From DATLED01 sp035525495 (GTDB taxonomy: Bacteria; Actinomycetota; Acidimicrobiia; Acidimicrobiales; CADCTF01), in NCBI GenBank assembly GCA_035525495.1, contig DATLED010000081.1, positions 62,001 through 126,000 on the forward strand: a stretch of 64,000 nt of DNA, read 5' to 3'. The translations under genes were made by a program, and so were the position numbers. Positions within the stretch are counted from its first letter, which is position 1. The number at the start of each line of letters is the position of its first letter. Below are positions 41,671-51,900 of the stretch, piece after piece. The notes below the pieces were generated by a model, which worked only from the letters and a program-made list of their open reading frames with translations, was not told where the DNA came from and ran no database searches.

Positions 41671-44273
41671 CGGTGTCGCCGTTCGTGCAATTGGCGCGCG
41701 GGCTCGAGCAGTGGCCCACGTCGCCACCCCCGGGTCCTTCGTTGCCCTCGCCCTATCAACGTCTTGTCGACGCATCAGCGCTTCTCGCGGCTCGAGAGGG
41801 AGCTGTCGGTCCCCGAGACATGGTTGCTCTGGTCCGCCACGTGCTGCGCTACGAGTCCGAGAGCCACGGAGTCGACCAACACCTGCTCGTACCGACGGGA
41901 TCACCGTGGCCGTCAACGAAGGACTGGGATGACGCCAGCTGCGACGCGAGCCCAGCTGGCGACAGACTCCTGATCAGCGCACGTCCGTGGCGACCCGCAT
42001 GGGCGGGGAGCGCTGCAGTGGGCGGGGCAGCCGAGGGTGCTGTCCGGCGACGGCCTGACTTGCGCGTCGACGCCGATCCGTTCCTAGCGGAGACGCTCGG
42101 CCCGAAGTTCACGACCTACTCGTCCGGGGGGCAGAAGCAAGCCACGCGCACCGTCCTCACCGCTGGCTCTGCAGCAACGGTGATCGTCAACCTCCCCACG
42201 GGCAGCGGGAAGAGCGCCGTCGCCATCGCTCCCGCTCTGCTCCATTCGCGAACTGTCGGGACCTCAGTCTTCGTCGTCCCGACAACGAGTCTGGCCCTCG
42301 ACCAGGAACGAGCCGCACTCGCACACCTTGACGCGGCCGAGCCAAACGGCAACCACCCCGATCGCCTTGCCTACTTCAGCGGGCAGAGCGACTCTGAGCG
42401 CGAATCGATCCGTGACCGGATCCGAAGCGGAGCGCAACGACTCGTCTTCACCTCGCCAGAGTCCCTTCTCACCTCCCTCGCCCCGAGCCTCTACGGCGCC
42501 GTTCGGGCCGACCGACTTCGATACTTCGTCATAGACGAGGCACACACGGTCGCGAGCTGGGGAGTTGAGTTCCGCCCGGAGTTCCAAGCGCTGAGTGGAT
42601 TTCGCCGCGACCTCCTCCGCGCCGCCGATGCGGCTGGGCAACCGCCGTTCCGGACGGTCCTCATGTCCGCCACGATCACGCAGGACGCGCTCGACACACT
42701 CGTGTCGCTGTTCGGCCATCCAGGGCCCGTCGAGTACGTCGCGTCCGTCTTTGTTCGTCCCGAGCCCGAATACTGGGTGCACGGATTCGACGACGAGGCG
42801 GAGCGAAACGTCGAGGTGCGCGACGCGGTGCGACATCTCCCTCGTCCCCTAGTGATCTACGTGAGCCTTCCCGATCACGCGCAACAGCTCGCCCGAGAGA
42901 TTCGGGAGGACGGCGTCAACCGGGTCGAGGTCGTCACCAGCAGGACTTCGCCGGCCGACCGTCGTGCGATCGTCGAGCGGTGGCGGGGCGAAACGTTCGA
43001 CGAGCAACTGAACACCCCGGTAACGCGAACCGACATCGTCGTCGGTACATCCGCGTTCGGGCTTGGCGTCGACCAGGCGGACGTTCGATCCGTCGTCCAC
43101 GCATGTCTGCCAGAGTCGATCGACCGCTACTACCAGGAGGTAGGACGAGGTGGTCGTGACGGCAACACTTCGGTGGCCGTGATGCTGCACGCCAGGCCGG
43201 ACCGGCATGTTGCCGAGGACCTCTCGATGAACCGGGTGATCGGCGTCGAACTCGGCCTGGAGCGCTGGGCGTCGATGCAACGAGATGCGCCCAGCGTGGG
43301 AGAAGACCGTTACCGCGTCTCGCTCGACGCTCGGCGCAGCACCATCGCGCGAGGAAGTCGGGAGAACGAAGCATGGAACCTCCGCACACTGTCCCTCATG
43401 ATGCGTGCCGGCCTGATCCGTCTTGACGCGGAGCCGCCGCCGTCACCAAGCGATGACGCCGACGAAGAGACGGATGCCTACAAGAAGTACGTCACTTCAG
43501 CCGTCGTCGAGATCAGGGAGCCCGGCCACCTCGACCCCGACGTGTGGAAGACCCTCGTCGAACCGACTCGTCGTCGCACGATCGCGGCATCCGCACGCTC
43601 GTGGGACTTGATGCTTGCGACCCTGGGTGACGACCAGGACTTGGGGGCGGTGTTTGCGGATGCCTATCGGATCGGGCGCGACACTCAACTAGGAGCGATC
43701 GGCGAAACGCTTCCCCAACGGAGCTGTGCCGGTTGTGCTCACTGCAGACTTCTCGATCGCGAACCGTACGCAGGGCATGGGGCGGTGCCGGAACCAGTTC
43801 GGTCACCCGACGTCGAGATTTCTCCAACGCTTCGGGAGGTGGTTGGCGGTCGCAGTGGGACGCTCCTGGTGACGATCGATCCCCGCCCTATGAGAAGGCG
43901 ACACCGTTGGCCTGAGCTCGTGGAGGCACTCCTCGCGTTGGTCCGGCATGGCATCAGACTGCTTTGCGCTCCGGAGAGCGTCCTTGCGCTCTCGGATGTC
44001 CGGTCCGCTCACCATGTCGTCCGCGACGGCTATCTCTTCCTTGAGCCGAATCCGCCGCACCTGCTCTCGCCGAGGATCCCGACGTTGATCATTCACGATC
44101 CAATGGAGGAGCGGCCGATCCTGCCGCCCTGGTACTTCCGTTCGCCGAGCGAGCCGCACGCGAGGATCATCATTGTTCCGCCGGACGCGCTCGACCCGGA
44201 GCGCCCCGATCAGCTTGTGACCGAGACTCGACATCCAAACCTCGACGTAAACACCCTGCTTGCGATGCTCTGA
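41667..44273 (+). CDS. dpdF: DpdF, RecQ-like helicase
   Basis: The 868-residue product has a RecQ-type motor: Walker A PTGSGKS at 177-183, DEAH at 290-293 and GRGGRDG near residue 497. A C-terminal Cys cluster CAGCAHC recalls the RecQ zinc module. It is the helicase partner expected in the Dpd restriction module. The ATG overlaps the dpdE stop, and its stop shares one base with dpdG (TGATG). Confidence 0.85.
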   Translation: MTVSPFVQLARGLEQWPTSPPPGPSLPSPYQRLVDASALLAAREGAVGPRDMVALVRHVLRYESESHGVDQHLLVPTGSPWPSTKDWDDASCDASPAGDRLLISARPWRPAWAGSAAVGGAAEGAVRRRPDLRVDADPFLAETLGPKFTTYSSGGQKQATRTVLTAGSAATVIVNLPTGSGKSAVAIAPALLHSRTVGTSVFVVPTTSLALDQERAALAHLDAAEPNGNHPDRLAYFSGQSDSERESIRDRIRSGAQRLVFTSPESLLTSLAPSLYGAVRADRLRYFVIDEAHTVASWGVEFRPEFQALSGFRRDLLRAADAAGQPPFRTVLMSATITQDALDTLVSLFGHPGPVEYVASVFVRPEPEYWVHGFDDEAERNVEVRDAVRHLPRPLVIYVSLPDHAQQLAREIREDGVNRVEVVTSRTSPADRRAIVERWRGETFDEQLNTPVTRTDIVVGTSAFGLGVDQADVRSVVHACLPESIDRYYQEVGRGGRDGNTSVAVMLHARPDRHVAEDLSMNRVIGVELGLERWASMQRDAPSVGEDRYRVSLDARRSTIARGSRENEAWNLRTLSLMMRAGLIRLDAEPPPSPSDDADEETDAYKKYVTSAVVEIREPGHLDPDVWKTLVEPTRRRTIAASARSWDLMLATLGDDQDLGAVFADAYRIGRDTQLGAIGETLPQRSCAGCAHCRLLDREPYAGHGAVPEPVRSPDVEISPTLREVVGGRSGTLLVTIDPRPMRRRHRWPELVEALLALVRHGIRLLCAPESVLALSDVRSAHHVVRDGYLFLEPNPPHLLSPRIPTLIIHDPMEERPILPPWYFRSPSEPHARIIIVPPDALDPERPDQLVTETRHPNLDVNTLLAML

Positions 44274-45208
44274 TGGCTCTACTCAATCCTCCCCAGATCC
44301 TGCCCAACGTGGCGGTCGTGCTCTTCCGCGCGCTTCGATCGGCCGACAACTACGAGCTCACAAGAGAGGATCTTGAGAGAACGGTCGCGCCGGCGGCTCT
44401 GCCTCGTGGCGAAGGCGCCGCCACCGGTCCTGGCTCGAAGGGTCTGGACGACACCTTGAACGCCTGCGTCGTGATCAAGATGTTCGAACGCGAAGGCGAG
44501 AGCGTTCGGCTCCACCCTGAGCTCCCGGATGACGTACGCGACCGCCGTCGAGAGCCGGACCTCCGTCGCCTGATTCGTCGACTGGTCCTCAGAGAAGAGT
44601 TGAACTTCGGGCTCTGGGACTCGACAGAAGGTGCGCGCGACCTCACACGCGCGCTCGCCTGGTATCTGGCGCAAGACCCACTTCGCGCCCCGGGAGCGTG
44701 GAACGAGCCTCACGGCGTGGACATCGTGCAGGAGCGGCAGTTCGGCGCGGGCGAGAGAGTGTTCTCGAATGACACTCGCTGGGGGGCGTTCGATCGCTGG
44801 GCGTCGTTTCTCGGGTTCGGCGTCCACATTCCTCGCGACAACAAGAACGTGCTCCTTCCGGATCCCACGGGGGCCGTGCGGGACGTGCTCACGGAGGTGC
44901 TCACTGCTACTCGGCAGGAAGTCGCACCCGTGGTCGAGGAGCTCGGTCGCAGGATCCCGGTTCTCGACAGCGGCACCTATCGCCGCGAGGTCGAAGACCG
45001 AATGCGGCCGGACGCGGTCATTGCTTCCGCCGACTCGATTTCGCCATCGTTGACGCACGCGCTGCTCCGACTACGCGATGAGCGTGCGCTCGTGCTCGAG
45101 GACCTCGCCGACGCGCCAATGAAGATGCGCCTCCCTGAGGGCTACGGCCCAGAGCGAACGATCACGCATCTCTCACTGGACTCCGGCAAGCGGCGCGGCC
45201 GACGATGA
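44273..45208 (+). CDS. dpdG: DpdG, Dpd restriction component
   Basis: The 311-residue product has no catalytic motif I recognise. It looks like a helical, winged-helix-rich protein (LTREDLERTV near the start; WGAFDRWASFLGFGVHI in the middle). Size and position between the RecQ-like helicase and the large ATPase agree with DpdG. In known clusters it is essential for restriction but of undefined activity. Assignment rests on synteny and length. Confidence 0.72.
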   Translation: MALLNPPQILPNVAVVLFRALRSADNYELTREDLERTVAPAALPRGEGAATGPGSKGLDDTLNACVVIKMFEREGESVRLHPELPDDVRDRRREPDLRRLIRRLVLREELNFGLWDSTEGARDLTRALAWYLAQDPLRAPGAWNEPHGVDIVQERQFGAGERVFSNDTRWGAFDRWASFLGFGVHIPRDNKNVLLPDPTGAVRDVLTEVLTATRQEVAPVVEELGRRIPVLDSGTYRREVEDRMRPDAVIASADSISPSLTHALLRLRDERALVLEDLADAPMKMRLPEGYGPERTITHLSLDSGKRRGRR

Positions 45209-48200
45209 GCGACTCGTTCCAGGGCTTCGTCTGCTGGTCCCCGGCACATGTCAACGAGACGATCGTCGTTGACGCCGTCAACTCGTCCCCGGCCGTCTTT
45301 CTTGCGACGCATCGTCCCAGTCAGATGCTCCGCCGCGACTTCTCGGTTGCGGCGGGCGGGACCCTCATCGACGAGGAGCAGCTTCTCCAAGAGTTCCTCG
45401 CACCGAATCCGGGCCTGCTGTTCCTGCCTATCGTCGGCGAGTCGGGAACGGGCAAGTCGCACCTCGTGCGTTGGCTGCACTTGCGCATGCCTGAGGACCC
45501 GTCTCGGCGGGTGGTCTACATCCCTAAGTACGGGACCAACCTGAGACGTGTCATTGAACTGATCCTCAGCGACATGGCGGGTGACGCAGTCGCTGACTTG
45601 CGTCGCGAACTCGATCAGGCGGTCGACTCCCTCGACGAGGCTGGAGCGCCTCCTCGGCTCCTCAACGAACTGGCAGCGAGCATCGAGGACCGTTCGCGAG
45701 AGGCCCGTCCTTCGCCGCCGAGGTCGAACGACGAGTACCGACAGTGGCTTGAGATTGAACTTCCGAAGCTGCTGCTCGACAACGTCTTTCGCTCGAAGCT
45801 GCTCGAACCTGGCGGCGTCATCGATCGGCTCGTGCGCGAGGCGCTGCGCGGCAAGCAGGACGACGATAGGTCTGAACCGTTCTCGTTCTCGATTGAAGAT
45901 CTGCCGCTGTCGGTTGCGGATGCGGCAAGAGCGAACCGCGACGTCCAAGCGTTGTTTGCACAGTTGATCGACTCTCCAACGCTGCGAGAGGTCGCCGTTG
46001 AGCTGCTCAACGAGAACCTCGCGCCCGCCATCCGGAAGCTGTTCGGCATGGGGGGCACTCGTCTATTTGACGTCATGCTGTCCGTTCGGCAGGAGTTGCT
46101 GCTCCAGAAGATCGAACTCGTTCTTCTGATTGAGGACTTCACGATTCTGCAGGGCATCCAACGCGAATTGCTCGACGCAATCACAGAAGCCCCAGTGCGG
46201 GCCGGTAAGGACGTGCTCTGCCCGATTCGAGTGGCGATGGCGGTAACTACTGGTTACTTCGCGACCATCGCTCAGACCTTCAGTACACGCGCGGAGTTTG
46301 CCGGACATGTATTCAGCCTCGATGTGCCGCTGTCGCAGGCAGGACGAGGCGTTGCGCCGGACGACGTATCTGACTTCGTGGCTGGGTACCTGAACGCAGC
46401 GAGACTCGGACAGGAGCGACTCGAGGTTGCTCTCGCGGAGGCCGGTGATGAGCGTGCCACCCACCGTCGCTGGGTTCCGAATGCATGCGAAGAGTGTCCC
46501 CACCAAGACACGTGCCACGAAGCGTTCGGCACGTCGAGGGACGGATTCGGGTTGTATCCCTTGAACCCTCCGTCGCTCGACCGGGCTGTCGAGTCGCGCT
46601 CACCAACGAACTTCGACCCTCGGCGAATCCTTGGGACGGTGGTTCGATACACCCTCGACCAGCACCGCGACGACATTCGCCGCGGTGACTTCCCTTCCTC
46701 GGCATTCGCCCAACACTTCGCGGCGAGCCACTTGCCTCCGCTGGACCCCGATCTGGTCGAAGACGTTCGTGCGGTTGATGCTCTTGATGCAGACCGCCGC
46801 GTCGCTCTGCTGACGTTCTGGGGAGGTCGGCCCTCGACGGTCGTCAACCTGCCGGCGGGAATCCACGAGGCCTTCGCCCTGCCCGAACTCCCGGACGTTG
46901 ATCTGCAACGTCCACGGCGTCGCCGGCCGGCGGAGACCTCGGGTGAGGCGGGTGCCACGCCAACGCAGACGGACCTGCCGGCTCAGGTACAACGCCGAGT
47001 CGCCAGCGTCGACCAGTGGAGCGACGGGTCAGCAGAGTTGGATCAGTCCCTTGCGGGCGAGCTTCGCAAGTTCTTGCATGCCGCGCTTGTGGCCCGAGTC
47101 GATTGGGATGCGGAACTCCTGCGTCCCACCGATGACATGGTGGGAGCACGTGCGGGCGCCTTCTTCCGGCAGTCGTCGTTCGCGATCCAGAACGCTCGTG
47201 GCGGTGGAACGCGAACGTCGACGGCCGCATCTATCGAGATACCAGCGACCCCAGAGAACGCTGCCCTGCTGAGAAGCATCGTCCTGTATCAGCACCACAA
47301 CGACTGGAACTTCTCGAGGGGTGACGAACGGCTACGCCGGCTCCTCAAGCGTCTCGATGAGTGGGCCACTGATGTCGTCACGGCGGTCCGCGCTGGAACT
47401 CCAACCCCGGGTGAGTGGGGAATCGTTCAATCTGCGACCGAGTTGCTGATCTTCACCGCGCGGATCCTCGATCTTCCTGGTGCACACGCTCAGACAAACG
47501 CCGAGTTGATCAATGCATTGCTGTCGGACTCACCTGCGTCCGTGCCGCGCCGCGGTACCGCATGGGACCGCCTCGCCGACGCGTGCCTGAGCGACAACAG
47601 GCGAAAGGTGCGCGAGGCCCTGCTCGGCCGAATCGGTGCTCGCCAGGGCGGTGGCCGTACAGCGCACGCAGTAGAAGTCGCTGGGATCGGCGCAGCGCTG
47701 ACCGCTTTCAAGCGAAATTGGGTCTTGGCGGAGCCTGCTGACAACGCGCCTTCGGAGTTCAAGCGGCTCTACAGCGACATTCAGGGTCGTCTGGACGACG
47801 CGGTTCGGGAGGAGGTGGAGCGGCTCCGAACCTGGCACGACCGGGTGACCCAGACCGTGGACCCCGACGGTGCCGCCGGCGACATCGCGGATGTGGTTGC
47901 CGACGCGGCCGAGGTCGCCCTGACTGCGGGCATCTTCGAGCCACAGCGGCTTCGGACCGAGTTCGCGGAGACGACCCGTACTTTTCGGAAGACGCGCTAC
48001 TCCGTGATCAAGGAGATCGGCGAGGTAATCGCCAGCGCCGACTCGCAGTCGATGGGAAAGCTTCTGTCAGACCTTGCATTGGACCGATCGCGTCCGACCG
48101 CCGAGATCGACAGGTTCATAGCGCAGGCAGAACAACTCGTGGGCGCTTCGCAGGATCGCGGACGACAGCAAATCGAGGCTCTTCGCGCTGGCGGAGGCGC

Positions 48201-48273
48201 CGACGCTGACCTCCGCGGGCTAGCGGAAGCGCTCGACCGACTCGGCGGCGTCCTCCGAGAGGCCGCGTCGTGA
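45205..48273 (+). CDS. dpdH: DpdH, large P-loop ATPase of the Dpd system
   Basis: The 1022-residue product has Walker A GESGTGKS at 78-85, and LVLLIEDFTI near 308-317 as a likely Walker B. A CxxC pair set lies near 430-440 (NACEECPHQDTCHEAF), which suggests a small zinc site. Long coiled regions fill the C-terminal half. Size, ATPase fold and gene order match DpdH. It probably powers assembly or DNA sensing in the restriction complex. The ATG overlaps the dpdG stop as ATGA. Confidence 0.8.
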   Translation: MSDSFQGFVCWSPAHVNETIVVDAVNSSPAVFLATHRPSQMLRRDFSVAAGGTLIDEEQLLQEFLAPNPGLLFLPIVGESGTGKSHLVRWLHLRMPEDPSRRVVYIPKYGTNLRRVIELILSDMAGDAVADLRRELDQAVDSLDEAGAPPRLLNELAASIEDRSREARPSPPRSNDEYRQWLEIELPKLLLDNVFRSKLLEPGGVIDRLVREALRGKQDDDRSEPFSFSIEDLPLSVADAARANRDVQALFAQLIDSPTLREVAVELLNENLAPAIRKLFGMGGTRLFDVMLSVRQELLLQKIELVLLIEDFTILQGIQRELLDAITEAPVRAGKDVLCPIRVAMAVTTGYFATIAQTFSTRAEFAGHVFSLDVPLSQAGRGVAPDDVSDFVAGYLNAARLGQERLEVALAEAGDERATHRRWVPNACEECPHQDTCHEAFGTSRDGFGLYPLNPPSLDRAVESRSPTNFDPRRILGTVVRYTLDQHRDDIRRGDFPSSAFAQHFAASHLPPLDPDLVEDVRAVDALDADRRVALLTFWGGRPSTVVNLPAGIHEAFALPELPDVDLQRPRRRRPAETSGEAGATPTQTDLPAQVQRRVASVDQWSDGSAELDQSLAGELRKFLHAALVARVDWDAELLRPTDDMVGARAGAFFRQSSFAIQNARGGGTRTSTAASIEIPATPENAALLRSIVLYQHHNDWNFSRGDERLRRLLKRLDEWATDVVTAVRAGTPTPGEWGIVQSATELLIFTARILDLPGAHAQTNAELINALLSDSPASVPRRGTAWDRLADACLSDNRRKVREALLGRIGARQGGGRTAHAVEVAGIGAALTAFKRNWVLAEPADNAPSEFKRLYSDIQGRLDDAVREEVERLRTWHDRVTQTVDPDGAAGDIADVVADAAEVALTAGIFEPQRLRTEFAETTRTFRKTRYSVIKEIGEVIASADSQSMGKLLSDLALDRSRPTAEIDRFIAQAEQLVGASQDRGRQQIEALRAGGGADADLRGLAEALDRLGGVLREAAS

Positions 48274-48980
48274 TCGTCGACGGAGCGCTCCAACTCAAGG
48301 AAATCGCCACCGAGGTCTCGGTGCTACGCCGGTCGCAGCAGCACGGCCAAGCGCTAGTCAACCGCGCACAGCTCGTGGCGTCACTTCTCGTCCGGGCGGA
48401 GGTCGCCTCAACAGTTGCGCGCACGCTGTCGGAGCGGCTCGGCGAGCCGTGGGTCCCGGCAGCTGCAACGGATTCGGCGCTCGGTGCCCTGGAGCAATGG
48501 GCCGCCACGTTGGACGAGGATCTAGGGGCGGCGCTCGGCGGCGATCTGTTCGCGAAGTTTCAGGACGCAGTCGACCGCGCATTGAAGGAACTCGAGAGAC
48601 GCGCAGCCGGAACATGGCAGCGATACACCGCTCAGGTCACGCCAGAGACATCGCAAGAGATCCTTGCTGCGCTCGCGTCGGATCCGTCAGCTCGAAGCAC
48701 CGTGATCGCGATCCGGCGGCTCGCAGAATCGGTCCGGCGGCTACGAGATCGGCAGGTTCCGACGCCGGGCGAGCTGGTGGAGTTCGATGCCGCCGTCGCA
48801 GACCTTCGCGCCGCGTGGTCGACCCTCGACGTCGCGAGCCTCAACGAGGAGGTAGTTGCCTTTCTCCGCGCCGCCAACAGCGACAGAGGTGCGGCTCTCG
48901 CCTTGCTAACGGAATCTGTACGCACCTGGCTCGCTGAACGCCACCTTGAGTCTCACTACGCGATTCGGCCGTCGGACTGA
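48270..48980 (+). CDS. dpdI: DpdI, Dpd restriction component
   Basis: The 236-residue product is helical and rich in Ala, Arg and Leu, with no catalytic motif. It is flanked by dpdH (GTGA overlap) and dpdJ (TGATG overlap), the expected place for DpdI. It may act as a structural or bridging subunit. The assignment is by position and size only. Confidence 0.68.
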   Translation: MIVDGALQLKEIATEVSVLRRSQQHGQALVNRAQLVASLLVRAEVASTVARTLSERLGEPWVPAAATDSALGALEQWAATLDEDLGAALGGDLFAKFQDAVDRALKELERRAAGTWQRYTAQVTPETSQEILAALASDPSARSTVIAIRRLAESVRRLRDRQVPTPGELVEFDAAVADLRAAWSTLDVASLNEEVVAFLRAANSDRGAALALLTESVRTWLAERHLESHYAIRPSD

Positions 48981-51900
48981 TGCCCGACCCGAACCTCCTA
49001 CTTGTGCTCGACCGCCTGGAACGGGCGGAAGCCTCGCTCCTGACGTGGGGATACGTCGACGGAGGGTTCACCGAGGAGGAGGTGCGCTCTCACATCGTCG
49101 AGACACTGGATGTCGCCGACGACGAGTCCGATGACATCCTCGAGGACCTCCTGACCAACGACCTAGTTGTCAGGATCCGGTCGGGACGGCGACTCATCTA
49201 CCGGTCGCGGTCTGCCGAGACGATGCGGCTGCTGGCTCGCCTCCGCCAGTTGTTTCCGCAACACCTCGCCAACGGGACTTGGCGGCATGCACCGACGCTC
49301 GTATCCGATTTTCGGTACTCGCTCCGCGCGCGCCGATACCCCGATCGCTGCCTTGACCGCGTCGACGCCATCGAAGCGATCGCACATGGTCGTGAGGCCT
49401 CCGTCCGGCAAGCCATCACAGCGCTACTCGATCGCGGAGCCACATTTCGGCTCGCGAAGTTTCAGGTCGACGCAGCCAACAGGATCCTTGATGACCTCAA
49501 TGGCTCAGTCTCGCGAGGCACGATCGTCGGCGCTGGAACTGGAAGCGGCAAGACCCTTGCGTTTTACGTTCCCGCGCTGGCCCACGTCACCAGGAGCATT
49601 GCCTCCGAACACTGGACCAAGGCGATTGCCGTGTATCCGAGGAACGAGCTGCTCAAGGACCAGTTCTCCGAGACGTACACCGAAGCACGCCGCCTCGATC
49701 GGTCGCTGGCTGACGACAGCAAGCGAAAGGTGCTCATCGGAGCGTTCTTTGGGCCCACGCCGCACAACGCACAAGCTCTTCTCAACCGAGGTGCTTGGGC
49801 GCGCGCCGGCAATGGCTTCGTCTGTCCATACCTTCGATGCCCTCAGTGCAGCGGCGAACTCATCTGGAGCGAGGAGGACATCAGAGGCAATCGAGAGAGG
49901 CTGAGTTGCGGTCGCAACACTTGTCCAGTCGTGGTCGGCGAGGACGAGGTGGTTCTCACGCGCGCTCGGATGCGGCGGACACCGCCCGATGTGCTGTTCA
50001 CCACCACCGAGATGCTGAATAGGCAACTCTCCGACACCACCAACAGCCACATATTCGGCGTCGGGCCAAGAGCTCGACGGAAGCCCCAAGTCATGCTGCT
50101 CGACGAGGTCCACACGTACGAAGGCACGACCGGTGCCCAAGCCGCGTACGTGATCCGCCGCTGGCGTCACCAGATCGGTCGCCCTGTTCAATTCGTCGGA
50201 CTCTCCGCGACGCTGCGAGAAGCACAGACGTTCTTTGGACAACTTGTCGGCCTCCCCGAGCACGCCGTTGCCGACATCACCCCTGCGGGTGCCGACCACG
50301 TCACTGAAGGAATGGAGTATCTGGTCGCCCTTCGCGGCGATCCCGTGTCGGGAGCGAGCCTGCTCTCGACGACCATCCAGACGGCCATGCTGCTTCGCCG
50401 AGGCCTCGACCACGAACAGGGCAATGTCTACGGCAGCAGGCTGTTCGTGTTCACCGACGACCTCGACGTCACGAACCGGCTGTACTTCGACCTACTCGAT
50501 GCCGAGGGCCGGGATAGCTGGGGCAAACCGAACCCCCAAGGGAACGGCCCGCTTGCTGCCCTACGCAGCAGCACAATGCCCGAACACTCTGAACGCCAGC
50601 CCCTCGGACAAGCGTGGGACATGTGCGAGAGCCTCGGACACCACTTGGACAACGCCAGCGCGCTCCGCATTGGGCGCACGAGCTCCCAGGATCCAGGGGT
50701 AGCGGCCGCTAGCGACGTCATCGTCGCGACTGCCTCCCTCGACGTCGGTTTCAACGATCCGACTGTGGGCGCCGTCCTGCAACACAAAGCGCCACGCGAC
50801 GCAGCGCAGTTTCTGCAGCGCAAAGGCCGAGCGGGTCGCATTCGAGGCATGCGGCCATGGACCGTGGTCGTTCTGTCGGACTACGGCCGGGACCGCCTCG
50901 CCTACCAGGGCTACGACTTGCTGTTCGATCCACAGCTCGATTCGAAGTCGCTTCCCATCCGGAACACGTACGTACTCCGCATCCAAGCCGCGTTCGCGCT
51001 CATGGACTGGCTGGCATCGAAGGTGCCTGCGGCCCTCCGTGGTTCCATGTGGCTCGACCTCGCTGGACCGCCATCGCTGCACCAGCCGCGAAGCGAACAC
51101 GCTGCGCAGCGTCAACAGCTCGCTCTCGATTGGGCGACCCGTGCTCTGGTTGACGAAGCAGTACGCGACGACCTACTCGACTACGTCCGGCGCGCTCTCC
51201 AACTGAACGAAGAGCAAACAACGGCGGTCGCGTGGGAAGCGCCGCGCTCACTAATGCTCGAAGTGCTGCCGACCTTAAGGCGGCGGCTCGGGTCTGGATG
51301 GAGCGCTGCGGGCGTGGGGGGCGGCGACTACCAGGTGCGCTGGCAGCCATTGCCTGACTTCGTGCCCTCCAATCTCTTCAGCGACCTCAACCTTCCAGAG
51401 ACGAGAATCCTGTTGCCACCGGCTCAGGCAAACGGTGAAGAGACGGACACTCAGGCTCCGGTGCTCCAAGCTCTACGAACGTTCGCTCCAGGTCGAGTGT
51501 CGAGGCGATACGGAGTCGAGCACCGCTACGTCCGCCATTGGGTACCCGTACCGCTCGACTCACCCCGCGCAGAGCTGGACCTCGAGTCGTTCGCCGATGG
51601 CGTCGAACTCGGGATCTTCTCGTTCCAGGGCGACACTGGTCCCGAGCGATATCGCGTCATGCGCCCGTGGACGATCCGCACCGAACGACCCCCGCAGAGA
51701 CTCCTGGACTCGACGAACGCGATCCTCGAGTGGCGATCCCAGCTTGTGCCCGTCGACGAAGGGGACGAGGTCGACGTGCCGACACCCTCGGCGTGGGCCG
51801 CCCTCGCCCGATCGCTTCACGTCTTCCTGCACGCGCGTCAATCCAGCGTCGACATCTCCAGGATCGCCGTGGGGTCAACGGCCACGTTGGCGTTCCAACG